The notes beneath the pieces are model-generated. The model had not been told where the DNA came from, did not search any database, and worked only from the letters and a program-made list of their open reading frames with translations. Below are positions 49,772 through 58,681 of a stretch of 64,000 nucleotides of DNA, piece by piece (the first letter of the stretch is position 1; the number at the start of each line of letters is the position of its first letter). The position numbers were made by a program, and so were the translations under genes. This stretch comes from Verrucomicrobiota bacterium (GTDB lineage: Bacteria; Verrucomicrobiota; Verrucomicrobiia; Opitutales; Opitutaceae). The DNA is taken from NCBI GenBank assembly GCA_023428905.1, contig JAEYWP010000024.1, positions 62,001 through 126,000 on the forward strand, read 5' to 3'.

Positions 49772-51490
49772 ATGCATTCCCTCGATTACGCCGTCATTCT
49801 CCTGTACCTGGCCATCCTTGCCGCGATCGGCCTTGCCCTTGCGAAGCGGGCGGGGCGGAGCACGGAGCATTATTTTCTGGGAGGGCGAGGGATGCCGTGG
49901 TGGGCGCTGGGCGCGTCCGGCATGGCCAGCAATCTGGATATTGCCGGGACGATGACCATCGTTGCGATGATCTACCAATACGGCCTCCACGGGCTTTTCA
50001 TTGAGTTTCGCGGCGGGGTTGTCCTGCCGATCGCGGTGTTCCTCGCCTTCATGGGCAAATGGCACCGTCGCAGCGGAGTGATGACGACGGCAGAGTGGAT
50101 GTTGCTGCGTTTCGGCGACGGCCCCCAGGGACGGGCCGCGCGCGCCACGGCTGCGTTCACCTACCTGGTCATCACCGTGGCGATGGTGGTGTTCTTTTTC
50201 AGCGCGGGCGGCCGCTTTCTTTCGGAGTTGCTGCCCTTCTCTCCCCTGGCCTGCACCCTCGGCATGGCGTGCCTGGCGTTTGGATACACCCTGATCGGCG
50301 GGTTGTACGGCGTGGTCTGGACGGATGTTTTCCAGGCCGGGATCATCGGTGGTGCCGCCGTCTACCTCGCGGTGGTGGGCGCAAGTCAGGTTTCGCCGGA
50401 GCTTCTCGCCGCCTGGCCTGGCGCGCAGTTCAACACCTTTCTCCCCCACCTTTCCGGCGATGCGGGCCTCGCTCCGTACGAGGCATTCGGATGGTTCTTC
50501 GCTGTCTGGGGGTTGAAGGGAATGCTCGAGGGGCTCGGGGGGAGCGGTGGCACCGCCTACATGGCCCAGCGGTTTTACGCGGCCCGGACCGATGCGGAAT
50601 GCCAGAAGATCGGGATGCTCTGGAGTGTGCTGTTCGCCTTCCGCTGGCCGATGGTGCTCGGCTTTGCGATCCTCGCCATGAAACTGGGCAGCGAGCCCGG
50701 CTCCGGTGCCGACGCCGAACGGATCCTGCCTCTGGTGCTGAAGTCCGACTTCGTCCCGGTGGGCATTCGAGGGCTGGTGATAGCGGCGCTGTTGGCCGCA
50801 GCCATGTCGACCTTTGACAGCACGGTGAACGCAGGCGCGTCTTATGTGGTGAAGGACCTTTACGAGCCGTTCAGACCGACCGCCGGAGAGCGCGAACTGG
50901 TCTGGGTTGGCTACGCGGCTTCCGCGGCAATCGTGGGGATCGCCCTCGGAATCTCCCTGGTTTCCTCCGCGTCCCTCCTCGGAATCTGGGTGGGAATCGT
51001 CATGCTGTTGTTCCCGGCGTTTCTCGTTCCCTTTGCCCTGCGGTGGTTTTGGGCGCGCTTCAACGGCGCCGGATTCACGGGCGGCATTCTCTGCGGGTTT
51101 TCCGCCGCGACGTGGCTCTTCCTCAGTCCCCCCGCAGACTGGAATGAGGCCGAGCAGTTTTTGCTGGTGGCAGGAGTGTCGTTGACCGGATCTGTCGCGA
51201 TAGCCCTGCTCACCGCCCCTGTTGCGCGGGAAACACTGCGGATGTTCTACGACCGGATCGGGCCTTTCGGTTTCTGGCCGGCAGCGTGGCGGCAGGCGCG
51301 ACGCACCGAACACCGAGACGATCTCCGGCGCCTGGGCGTCGCGACCGTGTGGCATGTGCTTACGATGCTGATACCAATGGGTCTGGTTCTCGGCATGACA
51401 GGACCGTGCCTTGCAGCGTCGGTGGTCTGGCTGGTCCTCTTCGCCTTTCTGCTCCGGGACCTGCGGCGGCAGCCGGCGTCCGGCGCCTGA
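49772..51490 (+). CDS. Sodium/solute symporter (SSS family)
   Basis: A 572-residue inner-membrane transporter with about 13 helices. Family marks: AKRAGRSTEHYFLGGRGMPWW in the first loop, GASGMASNLDIAGTM in TM2 (the Na+ site region), GGLYGVVWTDVFQAGIIGGA, and GLVIAALLAAAMSTFDSTVNAGASYVVKDLY with the Ser/Thr of the second Na+ site. It belongs to the sugar/solute side of the family (SGLT-like). The first ATG consistent with a membrane start is 49772; longer frames upstream are shadow. Divergent from the periplasmic lactonase gene and upstream of the GH9 gene, so it may import a sugar or sugar acid. Confidence 0.9.
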   Translation: MHSLDYAVILLYLAILAAIGLALAKRAGRSTEHYFLGGRGMPWWALGASGMASNLDIAGTMTIVAMIYQYGLHGLFIEFRGGVVLPIAVFLAFMGKWHRRSGVMTTAEWMLLRFGDGPQGRAARATAAFTYLVITVAMVVFFFSAGGRFLSELLPFSPLACTLGMACLAFGYTLIGGLYGVVWTDVFQAGIIGGAAVYLAVVGASQVSPELLAAWPGAQFNTFLPHLSGDAGLAPYEAFGWFFAVWGLKGMLEGLGGSGGTAYMAQRFYAARTDAECQKIGMLWSVLFAFRWPMVLGFAILAMKLGSEPGSGADAERILPLVLKSDFVPVGIRGLVIAALLAAAMSTFDSTVNAGASYVVKDLYEPFRPTAGERELVWVGYAASAAIVGIALGISLVSSASLLGIWVGIVMLLFPAFLVPFALRWFWARFNGAGFTGGILCGFSAATWLFLSPPADWNEAEQFLLVAGVSLTGSVAIALLTAPVARETLRMFYDRIGPFGFWPAAWRQARRTEHRDDLRRLGVATVWHVLTMLIPMGLVLGMTGPCLAASVVWLVLFAFLLRDLRRQPASGA

Positions 51491-51652
51491 CGATGGGGAA
51501 GCGGCGATGGCACGACGCGTTTTCAGAAGTGGCCGCCCCTTCGATGGTTCTCCCCTCCCCTCCTCCGGTCTCCACCGCCGGTCGGTCTTCGGACGAGAAA
51601 CCCGGGGCGCCGTCCGATGGCGACGGCTCCCGCTCTGACGTAAGCTGGAGGC

Positions 51653-51901
51653 ATGATCACCCCGGCCCACCCCACGCAGCATCGTCCCGTATCCAGTCGT
51701 GAACCGAGCACGTATCCAAACCGCGGAGCGGTGGGCCTCTCGCCGGGGGACACCCCGACCCCTTACGGCGCCGTGCCGCTCGAGGATCCCAACCTGGCGC
51801 GACGCCGTCCGGCCTGGGTGCTGCCCGCGGTGTTCGGCGCCGCCATTCTCCTCGGATTTGCGGTACCCTACCTGATTCGCTCCGTGCGCCACGCGCGTTG
51901 A
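51653..51901 (+). CDS. Small single-span membrane protein, unknown
   Basis: An 82-residue frame starting at ATG 51653, preceded by CTGGAGGC, a usable ribosome site. A Pro/Arg-rich N-terminal half (about 50 residues, with SPGDTPTPYGAVPLEDPN) is followed by one hydrophobic helix (WVLPAVFGAAILLGFAVPYL) and a basic tail (RSVRHAR), so the N-terminus should be outside. I do not know the family. It lies 162 bases after the symporter gene. Confidence 0.55.
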   Translation: MITPAHPTQHRPVSSREPSTYPNRGAVGLSPGDTPTPYGAVPLEDPNLARRRPAWVLPAVFGAAILLGFAVPYLIRSVRHAR

Positions 51902-52106
51902 GCGGTCACCCGGCTCCTGGTGGGGACGTGCCGTCTCGACCTCCTGGACCTCCTCGGTGAGGTCCTCCGATCGCCCGCGCTCATTGCATGGCGCGCACGC
52001 GCCTCGAGGGCTTCATCCGCAGGATGGGAGAAGGACTTCTAACGTATGGGAGAGAGACCCATTGGCCTGTTCGGCGGAACGCCAGAGCGTTACGCCTTTG
52101 TACGCC

Positions 52107-54464
52107 ATGGCCTCCCCTTCCCGCTTCCTTTCCGCCTGTGTCTTCGGATCGCTTCTCCTCGCCCTCGGCCCGGTGGCGGTCCTCTCCGCCGCACGGCTGG
52201 TGGAGTTGAGCCCCGTCGACGAGCAGGTGCTGATGCTCACGTTCAAGGACGGCGAGGTCCTTTACCGCGACAACGGCCAGGGCCGGAGCGCCTATTCCGG
52301 CCACGATTATGCCGAGGGTGACGATTCCTTGGTGAGGTACGGGGAGCCGCTCGACACCGCGGTTGCCGCCCTGCCGCAGTCGTGGCGGATCATCTCCACG
52401 GACGACACACGTTTTGGGCCGGACGGTCTGCAACCGGTCGCCGTCCACCGCAAAGCGAAGGTCAACAATGCAGACCACGCATGGAACTACACCCTGGACC
52501 ACTGGGTGTACCTGAAGTTGCCCCATGCGATGAAGCCCGGCGCGTCCTACACCGTCGTCCTGGCTCCGGAGACGCGTGCGGATCGAACAGAAACCAACCT
52601 TGCGTACCAATTGGATATGGCCCGCTCGGAGGCGATCCACGTCAACCTCCTCGGCTACCGGACCGACAGCCCGGTCAAGGCCGCCGACCTGTACCTCTGG
52701 CTCGGTGATGGTGGCCAGCGGGACTACTCCCGCTTTGTGGGCAGGCCGGTCTGGCTGGTGGACGTGGCCGATGGGAAACGTCATCCCGCGGGCGAGGTGC
52801 GTTTCTGGCGCAAGGCCTCCAAGGACGACGTGATGGGCGTCAACCTGACCGGCTCAGACGTGTGGACCGCGGATTTTTCATCGTTCCAGCGGCCCGGCCG
52901 GTACCGCCTCGTGGTGGACGGCGTCGGCTGCAGCGCGGAGTTCGAGATTGGCGACCGAGTGATGTTCGAAGCCTTCAAAACCTCCGTGCGCGGCTACTAT
53001 TACATGCGAATCGGCGAGCCAAGGGACGGCTCGACGCCCCCGCCGCGCCAGCCCCGCTTTATCCCCGGACAGGACCCGCAGGGCTTCACCATTTACCTGA
53101 CGGACCTCGATCCCTTCGACGAGCTGTGGAAAAAGCGCCGCGGCGACACCTGGGACGAACCGCACTTCATTCCGGCGAAGGACTCGATTTTCTGGGCCCG
53201 CCGGCTGCCGGGCAATCCGACCAATCCCAACGCGGTCGGCGGGCACTCCGATGCCCTCGACTGGGACCGCCACCTGGCCCACGTCTCCGACGCCTACGAT
53301 CTGCTGCTTCCGTACCTGCTCAGTGGCGGCGCACTCAACGACGACAACCTCGACATCCGCGAAAGCGGCAACGGCATTCCCGACCTGATCGACGAGGCCC
53401 GCAACGAAATCGACCTCTGGCTCAGCCTGCGCGTCGGCGATGCGTACGCCCACGGGCTGACCAACCCCTCCCGCGACCGCACCGTCATGTTCCAGGCCGG
53501 CGTCACCACCATGGCGGCCTGGGCCAACGCGGCCAATTGCGCCATGCTGGCGGAGGCCTTGCGGCTGTCCGGCCACGCCGACCTGATGGCGCATTACCGT
53601 GACGAGGCCATCAAGGCCTACCGGTATGCCTCCGCCCAACCGGATCAGCAGCTGGACGATCTCCAGGACATCGGCGATGCCAGCATGCGCGGGCGCGACT
53701 TCCGGCAAATGGCAGCCGCCTTCCTTTTTAACGTGACCGGCGAACTGACGTGGGAGGACGCAACGGCGGCTGACAGCGTGGCGCGCGACGAGCCCCTCGC
53801 CATCGAACAGGACGACCAGTGGGTGCAGACCTGGGCAGCCGCCGCGTATTTGCTATCGCCCCACCCTCGCCGTTACCCCGCGCTTGCCGCCAATCTCTGC
53901 GCCGCCGTTCGGCAGCAGGCGATCGAACGCAATGTCCAGTTCATGGATACACGCCCTTCCCGCCGCTCCACCTTCAACCGATACTGGCAGACGCCGCACA
54001 ACCTCCAGCTGGTGGCCCTGGCCCACCGCATCTCCGAGGATCCGGCGGAGCGTCTGCGCTTCGAACGGGCCATGATCCTCGACGCGGACTGGGGCCTCGG
54101 ACGAAACCCGTCGAATGCCGTCGAGATGACCGGTCTCGGGAGCCGCCACATCGTCAACGCCTACACCTCCGGTCGCAACGACGGCGTGCCCGGTGTGCAT
54201 CCCGGCCACACCCCCTACAACAACCTGTCCCCCTGGAGCCCAGACAATGGTGGCAATCCGCGCTGGTTCACCCAACGCGGTTATCCGGAATGGGAATTCG
54301 GCGGCTGGCCCCACCAAGAGGCGCAGTTCAACACCCGCTACGCCTGGACCAACTCCGAGTTCACCCCGCGGCAGACGATGCGCGGGAAGATGGTGCTTTA
54401 CGGGTATCTGGAGTGGCTGGCCCGTTCTGCTGCCGCGCGATCATCGCATACACCGCGGGAATGA
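52107..54464 (+). CDS. GH9 family glycoside hydrolase, secreted
   Basis: A 785-residue enzyme with signal peptide (FLSACVFGSLLLALGPVAVLS). An N-terminal immunoglobulin-like CelD_N-type region ends about residue 285 (RSEAIHVNLLGYRTDSPVKA is the typical entry). The (alpha/alpha)6 barrel (about 288-775) has GGHSDALDWDRH with Asp382 and Asp385 in the GH9 base position, RESGNGIPDLIDEARNEIDL, and near the end TNSEFTPRQ with the candidate general acid Glu. GH9 enzymes are mostly endoglucanases; divergent members act on other beta-glucans or glucosamine chains. ATG 52107 is supported by the signal peptide. Its last 104 bases overlap the end of the converging RND gene. Confidence 0.88.
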   Translation: MASPSRFLSACVFGSLLLALGPVAVLSAARLVELSPVDEQVLMLTFKDGEVLYRDNGQGRSAYSGHDYAEGDDSLVRYGEPLDTAVAALPQSWRIISTDDTRFGPDGLQPVAVHRKAKVNNADHAWNYTLDHWVYLKLPHAMKPGASYTVVLAPETRADRTETNLAYQLDMARSEAIHVNLLGYRTDSPVKAADLYLWLGDGGQRDYSRFVGRPVWLVDVADGKRHPAGEVRFWRKASKDDVMGVNLTGSDVWTADFSSFQRPGRYRLVVDGVGCSAEFEIGDRVMFEAFKTSVRGYYYMRIGEPRDGSTPPPRQPRFIPGQDPQGFTIYLTDLDPFDELWKKRRGDTWDEPHFIPAKDSIFWARRLPGNPTNPNAVGGHSDALDWDRHLAHVSDAYDLLLPYLLSGGALNDDNLDIRESGNGIPDLIDEARNEIDLWLSLRVGDAYAHGLTNPSRDRTVMFQAGVTTMAAWANAANCAMLAEALRLSGHADLMAHYRDEAIKAYRYASAQPDQQLDDLQDIGDASMRGRDFRQMAAAFLFNVTGELTWEDATAADSVARDEPLAIEQDDQWVQTWAAAAYLLSPHPRRYPALAANLCAAVRQQAIERNVQFMDTRPSRRSTFNRYWQTPHNLQLVALAHRISEDPAERLRFERAMILDADWGLGRNPSNAVEMTGLGSRHIVNAYTSGRNDGVPGVHPGHTPYNNLSPWSPDNGGNPRWFTQRGYPEWEFGGWPHQEAQFNTRYAWTNSEFTPRQTMRGKMVLYGYLEWLARSAAARSSHTPRE

Positions 54465-57400
54465 CAAACAGCGTCAGGGTGGTGCCGATGAACATCCCGC
54501 CGATGACGGCGATGCCCATCGACCGCCGGCTCTCTGAACCTGCGCCCAGCGCCAGCGCAATCGGCAGGATGCCGAGGATGGTCGAAAGGCTCGTCATCAA
54601 CACCGGCCGGAAACGGGAGAGGGCCGCCTCGCGCGCGGCCTCGAGCCGTGACAGGCCCCGCTCCTGCTGCTGATTGGCAAACTCGACGATCAGAATCCCG
54701 TTTTTCGTCACCAGACCAATCAGCATGATCATGCCGATCTGACTGAAGATATTCAACGTCTGCCCCGTTGCCCAGAGCGCGGCCGTGGCGCCCACGAGGG
54801 CGAGCGGCACGGTGAGCAGGATGGCCATTGGATTTCGCCAGCTTTCAAACTGCGCCGCCAGGATCAGGTAGATCAGGACCAGGGCGAAGAGGAAGGCGAA
54901 GATCGTTCCCGACGAGGCGTCGCGCAGGTCGCGCGCCTCGCCCGCGAGGTCGGTTTCAAACGACTCATCGAGGAGCTCGGACGCGATGCCCTGCATGACC
55001 TCCACCCCCTCGCCCAGGGAGACTCCCGGGCTGAGGGCGGCGGAGACGGTGGCCGAGCCGTAGCGATTAAACCGGTACAGCTGCGGCGGGCTCACCCGCT
55101 CGGAAAGCCGCACAACGTTGTCCAGCCGCACCGGCTGGCCGTCGCGGCCCGGCACGAGGAGATCGCGCAGGTCGGTGTTGGCATCACGCTGTTCGCGCAC
55201 CAGGGCGCCGATGACGAAATACTGCTTTCCGTCCTGCAGGTAATAGCCGAACCGCTGCTCCGCGAGAGCGAGGTTCAGGGTCTCCCCCACATCGCGGGCA
55301 GAGACACCGAGGGCCTGGGCCCGTTCACGATCCAGGTCCACCCGCAGCTCGGGACGGTTGAACTTCAGGTCGGCTTCGACGCGGGAAAAAGCGCCGCTCG
55401 TCTCCGCCCGCGAGAGGAACTGCGGCAGGGCCTCCTCGAGTTTGCGCGCATTCTGCGCCTGGAGGACGAACTGGAGGGGGAGGCGCGAGCCCGCGCCAGG
55501 GCCCGCACTGATGGTGGATTCCTGCACCGCGACCACGCGGGCCCCGGTGTAGGCATTCGCCAGGCGCTGCACCGCCGCCGCCACCTCCGCCTGGGGCCGC
55601 TCGCGCTCACCGGGATCCGTGAGGAAGAGCCGCACAAAGCCGGAATTGACCGAGGAGGCCCCGCCAAAGCCGGGGGAGGTCTGGGTGATCATGGTCGCGA
55701 GTTCCGGGATGTCGGCGGCGATCCGCGCGGACAATCGGTCCATGTAGGCGAGCATGTAGTCGAAATTCGCCCCTTCCGGCGCTGTCGCCTGTACCCGAAT
55801 ACGCGAGCGGTCCTCCATGGGCGCCAGTTCAGACTCCAGGCGCGTCGCGACCAGGAACGTGACCGCGCCGGAGGCGAGAAGGAGGACCCAGGCGATCCAA
55901 CGCCGGCGAAGGAAGGGCTCGAGCATGCGACGGTAGCCGGTCGTCGCTTGTTCAAAGAGCGGCTCAGTACGCTCGTAGAAGCGGGAGTGCGTATGCCCTT
56001 TGAGCAGCTTGGCGCAGAGCATCGGCGTCAGCGTGAGGGCGACAAAGGACGAGATCACCACCGTACCGGCGAGGACGACGGCGAACTCGCGGAACAACTG
56101 CCCGGTCAGCCCGCCCAGGAACAGGATGGGCATGAACACCGCAGCCAGTGCTGCGGTGGTCGCGATCACCGCGAGGAACACCTCCCGGGTCCCCTCGACC
56201 GCCGCTTCCCGCGGCGACAATCCGGCCTCGATCTTGGAGTAGATGTTTTCCAGGACCACGATCGCGTCGTCCACCACCAGACCGATCGCCAGCACCATCG
56301 CAAGAAGGGTCAGCACATTGATGCTGAACCCGGCCAGGAACATGACAAAGAAGCCACCGATGAGGGCGATCGGTATCACCACCGTGGGTACGACAGTCGA
56401 ACGCCAGGAGCGGAGAAAGGCAAAGATGATGATCACCACCAGTGCCACGGCGAGGAAGATGGTCTCGCGGACCTCGGAGATGGAGGCGCGCACATACACG
56501 GTGGTATCAAAACCGATTTCGGCTCGGATGTCCTTCGGCAGGTCCCGCCGGATCTGCTCGAGTCGTCGGTACATTTCGTCCGCGATCGCGATCTGGTTCG
56601 CGCCCGGCTGCGGCCGGAGGACCACACCGACGGACGGCACCCCGTCGCGCTTCATCAGGTTGCGCAGGTTTTCCGGACCGACCGAGGCGTAGCCCACGTC
56701 CTGCAGGCGCACAACCGCGCCGTCCGACTCGCGCAGGACCAACTGGTTGAACTCCTCCGCGGTGGCAAACCGGCTGGCTGCGCGCACGCTGAGCTCCACC
56801 TGCTCGCCGTCGATCCGCCCGGAGGGCAGTTCGACGTTTTCCCGATCAAGGGCGTTGCGGACATCCAATGGCGTCAGCCCGTAGGCGGCGAGGCGGTCGC
56901 GGTCGAGCCAGAGGCGCATCGCAAAACGCTTCTCTCCCCAGATGCTGACCTCGGACACGCCATCGATCGTCTGGAAGAGCGGTTTGAAGCGCCGATCGGC
57001 GATGTCCGAGATCTCCAGCAGGTCGCGCTCGGGACTGTAAACGGAGATGAAGGCCACCGGCTGGTTGTCAGCATCGGCTTTGGAGACGGTGGGTGGGTCC
57101 GCATCCGGCGGCAGATCCCGTTGTGCGGCCGCCACCTTGTCACGCACATCGTTCGCCGCTGTCTCCAGGTCGACGCCCAGTTCGAACTCAACCGTGATCG
57201 TGCTCCGCCCTTCACGGCTGACGGACGTGAGTGTGCGGATGCCGGCAACCGCGTTGATATTCTCCTCCAATGGCTCGGTGATCTGCGATTCGATCACCTC
57301 CGGAGGCGCACCGGTATAGCTGGTGGAGACGGTGATGATCGGCGGGTCCACGGACGGAAATTCGCGGATGCCCAGCCGGGAGAACCCGACCAAGCCGAAG

Positions 57401-57468
57401 ATCACGATCACAAGCGACATCACCGTCGCAAGGACGGGGCGCTCGACGCTGAGCTTGTAGAGTGTCAC
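54361..57468 (-). CDS. RND efflux pump inner-membrane subunit (HAE1-type)
   Basis: A 1035-residue protein of AcrB/MdtB size. It starts LYKLSVERPVLATVMSLVIV and shows the twelve-helix, two-loop layout: EFPSVDPPIITVSTSYTGAPPEVIES (porter entry), TM4 GLVVDDAIVVLENIY with the paired aspartates of the proton relay, and a second half with MIMLIGLVTKNGILIVEFAN and LTLFVIPAVYAMIA. The Asp-Asp pair marks a drug/hydrophobe (HAE) pump rather than a CzcA-like metal pump. Its start overlaps the adaptor stop by four bases, so adaptor and pump are coupled. It is the last gene of the leftward efflux series; it converges on and overlaps the GH9 gene by 104 bases. No outer-membrane channel gene is present. Confidence 0.93.
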   Translation of the reverse strand: MTLYKLSVERPVLATVMSLVIVIFGLVGFSRLGIREFPSVDPPIITVSTSYTGAPPEVIESQITEPLEENINAVAGIRTLTSVSREGRSTITVEFELGVDLETAANDVRDKVAAAQRDLPPDADPPTVSKADADNQPVAFISVYSPERDLLEISDIADRRFKPLFQTIDGVSEVSIWGEKRFAMRLWLDRDRLAAYGLTPLDVRNALDRENVELPSGRIDGEQVELSVRAASRFATAEEFNQLVLRESDGAVVRLQDVGYASVGPENLRNLMKRDGVPSVGVVLRPQPGANQIAIADEMYRRLEQIRRDLPKDIRAEIGFDTTVYVRASISEVRETIFLAVALVVIIIFAFLRSWRSTVVPTVVIPIALIGGFFVMFLAGFSINVLTLLAMVLAIGLVVDDAIVVLENIYSKIEAGLSPREAAVEGTREVFLAVIATTAALAAVFMPILFLGGLTGQLFREFAVVLAGTVVISSFVALTLTPMLCAKLLKGHTHSRFYERTEPLFEQATTGYRRMLEPFLRRRWIAWVLLLASGAVTFLVATRLESELAPMEDRSRIRVQATAPEGANFDYMLAYMDRLSARIAADIPELATMITQTSPGFGGASSVNSGFVRLFLTDPGERERPQAEVAAAVQRLANAYTGARVVAVQESTISAGPGAGSRLPLQFVLQAQNARKLEEALPQFLSRAETSGAFSRVEADLKFNRPELRVDLDRERAQALGVSARDVGETLNLALAEQRFGYYLQDGKQYFVIGALVREQRDANTDLRDLLVPGRDGQPVRLDNVVRLSERVSPPQLYRFNRYGSATVSAALSPGVSLGEGVEVMQGIASELLDESFETDLAGEARDLRDASSGTIFAFLFALVLIYLILAAQFESWRNPMAILLTVPLALVGATAALWATGQTLNIFSQIGMIMLIGLVTKNGILIVEFANQQQERGLSRLEAAREAALSRFRPVLMTSLSTILGILPIALALGAGSESRRSMGIAVIGGMFIGTTLTLFVIPAVYAMIARQQNGPATPDTRKAPSSRASSAAG

Positions 57469-58568
57469 GTCCCCACCCTGGCGGAGGGCGCCGGTTTAGG
57501 TTGTTTCTGTTCGCCGGCGGTATCGACGCGCCGGGTCTCCACCTCAAGCCCGTCCCGCAGTTGAAGCACGCCCGAGGTGATGAGCAGGTCTCCGGGCCGC
57601 AGGCCCTCGGTCACCTGCACGCCCTCCGCCGTGCGGAGTCCCACGCTGACCTCCCGCTCCCGGGCGCGTCCGTCTTCCGCGACAAATACAAGCTGGGTCT
57701 TCAGGCCCGGGATCAGGGCAATGGCGGGAACGAGGATGGCATTGGGGATCTCGCGTAGTGAAACCTCCACTTCAGCGAATGCGCCGGGGAGCAAGGCCGC
57801 CCCCGGGTTGGGCAGCTCGGCCCGGAGCAGGGCCGAGCGGGTGGCCCGGTCTATCCCAGGGTCGATGGCAGTGATCGTCGCCTCCAACGGGTCGGAGTGC
57901 CCGGCGACGCGGAACTGCACACGCACGCCGGTGCGAAGAAACGGGAGGTAACGTTCCGGCACGCTGAAATCCAATTTGAGCGCGCTGACATCGCGAAACT
58001 GCGTGATGGTGGTGCCGGGGGTCAGGTACGCGCCGGGACTCACCTGACGGAGGCCGGGCACACCCGCAAACGGGGCCACAATGCGCGTCTTCGCGAGCTG
58101 CGCCTCCACTCGTCGCAGGCCCGCTTCGGCGATGTGCAGGGTGGCAACGCTCTCCTCGTATTCCACCTCGCTGATCGCCTTGGCCTCGAGCAGCTCCCGC
58201 TGGCGTCGTTCCAGCGCCCGACGAAGTTCGAGCTCTGCCGCCGCGCTGGCCCGTTGCGCCTGGAGTTCGGAATCGTCGATCAGCACGAGCGGCGCCCCGG
58301 ATTCCACCGGCTTTGCCTCCTCGAAGGCAACCTCCCGCACGATGCCAGAGACTTCTGCCTGAAGCGTGACCGCCTCCCGCGGCAACAGCGTACCAGTGGT
58401 GGACAGGCGGTCGGTCAGGGGCGCGGCGCGGACCTCGATCACGTCGACAACATAACGCGACTGCGCGCGGCCCGAGCCCGCCACGCCTTTCTCACCGCTC
58501 CCACAGGCGAAGAGCACGAGCGCAAGGGCGGCTGGGAAGAGGAGGCGTGGAAGAAGACGGCGGGACAT
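57465..58568 (-). CDS. RND periplasmic adaptor, lipoprotein (AcrA/MdtA-like)
   Basis: A 367-residue membrane-fusion protein starting at ATG 58568. The N-terminus (RLLFPAALALVLFACGSGE) ends in a lipobox with Cys. Domains in order: barrel entry and first lipoyl half (STTGTLLPREAVTLQAEVSG), a short alpha-hairpin (about 105-160: LELRRALERRQRELLEAKA), second lipoyl half (TRIVAPFAGVPGLRQVSPGA), beta-barrel and membrane-proximal domain (IPNAILVPAIALIPG, LRPGDLLITSGVLQLRDG). It serves the HAE1 pump whose gene overlaps its stop. The gap to the next upstream pump gene is 113 bases, enough for a second promoter, so this pair may be separately controlled. Confidence 0.92.
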   Translation of the reverse strand: MSRRLLPRLLFPAALALVLFACGSGEKGVAGSGRAQSRYVVDVIEVRAAPLTDRLSTTGTLLPREAVTLQAEVSGIVREVAFEEAKPVESGAPLVLIDDSELQAQRASAAAELELRRALERRQRELLEAKAISEVEYEESVATLHIAEAGLRRVEAQLAKTRIVAPFAGVPGLRQVSPGAYLTPGTTITQFRDVSALKLDFSVPERYLPFLRTGVRVQFRVAGHSDPLEATITAIDPGIDRATRSALLRAELPNPGAALLPGAFAEVEVSLREIPNAILVPAIALIPGLKTQLVFVAEDGRAREREVSVGLRTAEGVQVTEGLRPGDLLITSGVLQLRDGLEVETRRVDTAGEQKQPKPAPSARVGT

Positions 58569-58681
58569 GGAGGCTGGTGCGCGCAACAAGCCCCAACTTT
58601 TGTGCACGTCCAGCGCACGTCCGCAGTTCCGGGAATCCTCCCATGTCCGTCGGCGTACTTCCTCCTCCTGGCCGGCGCAGC

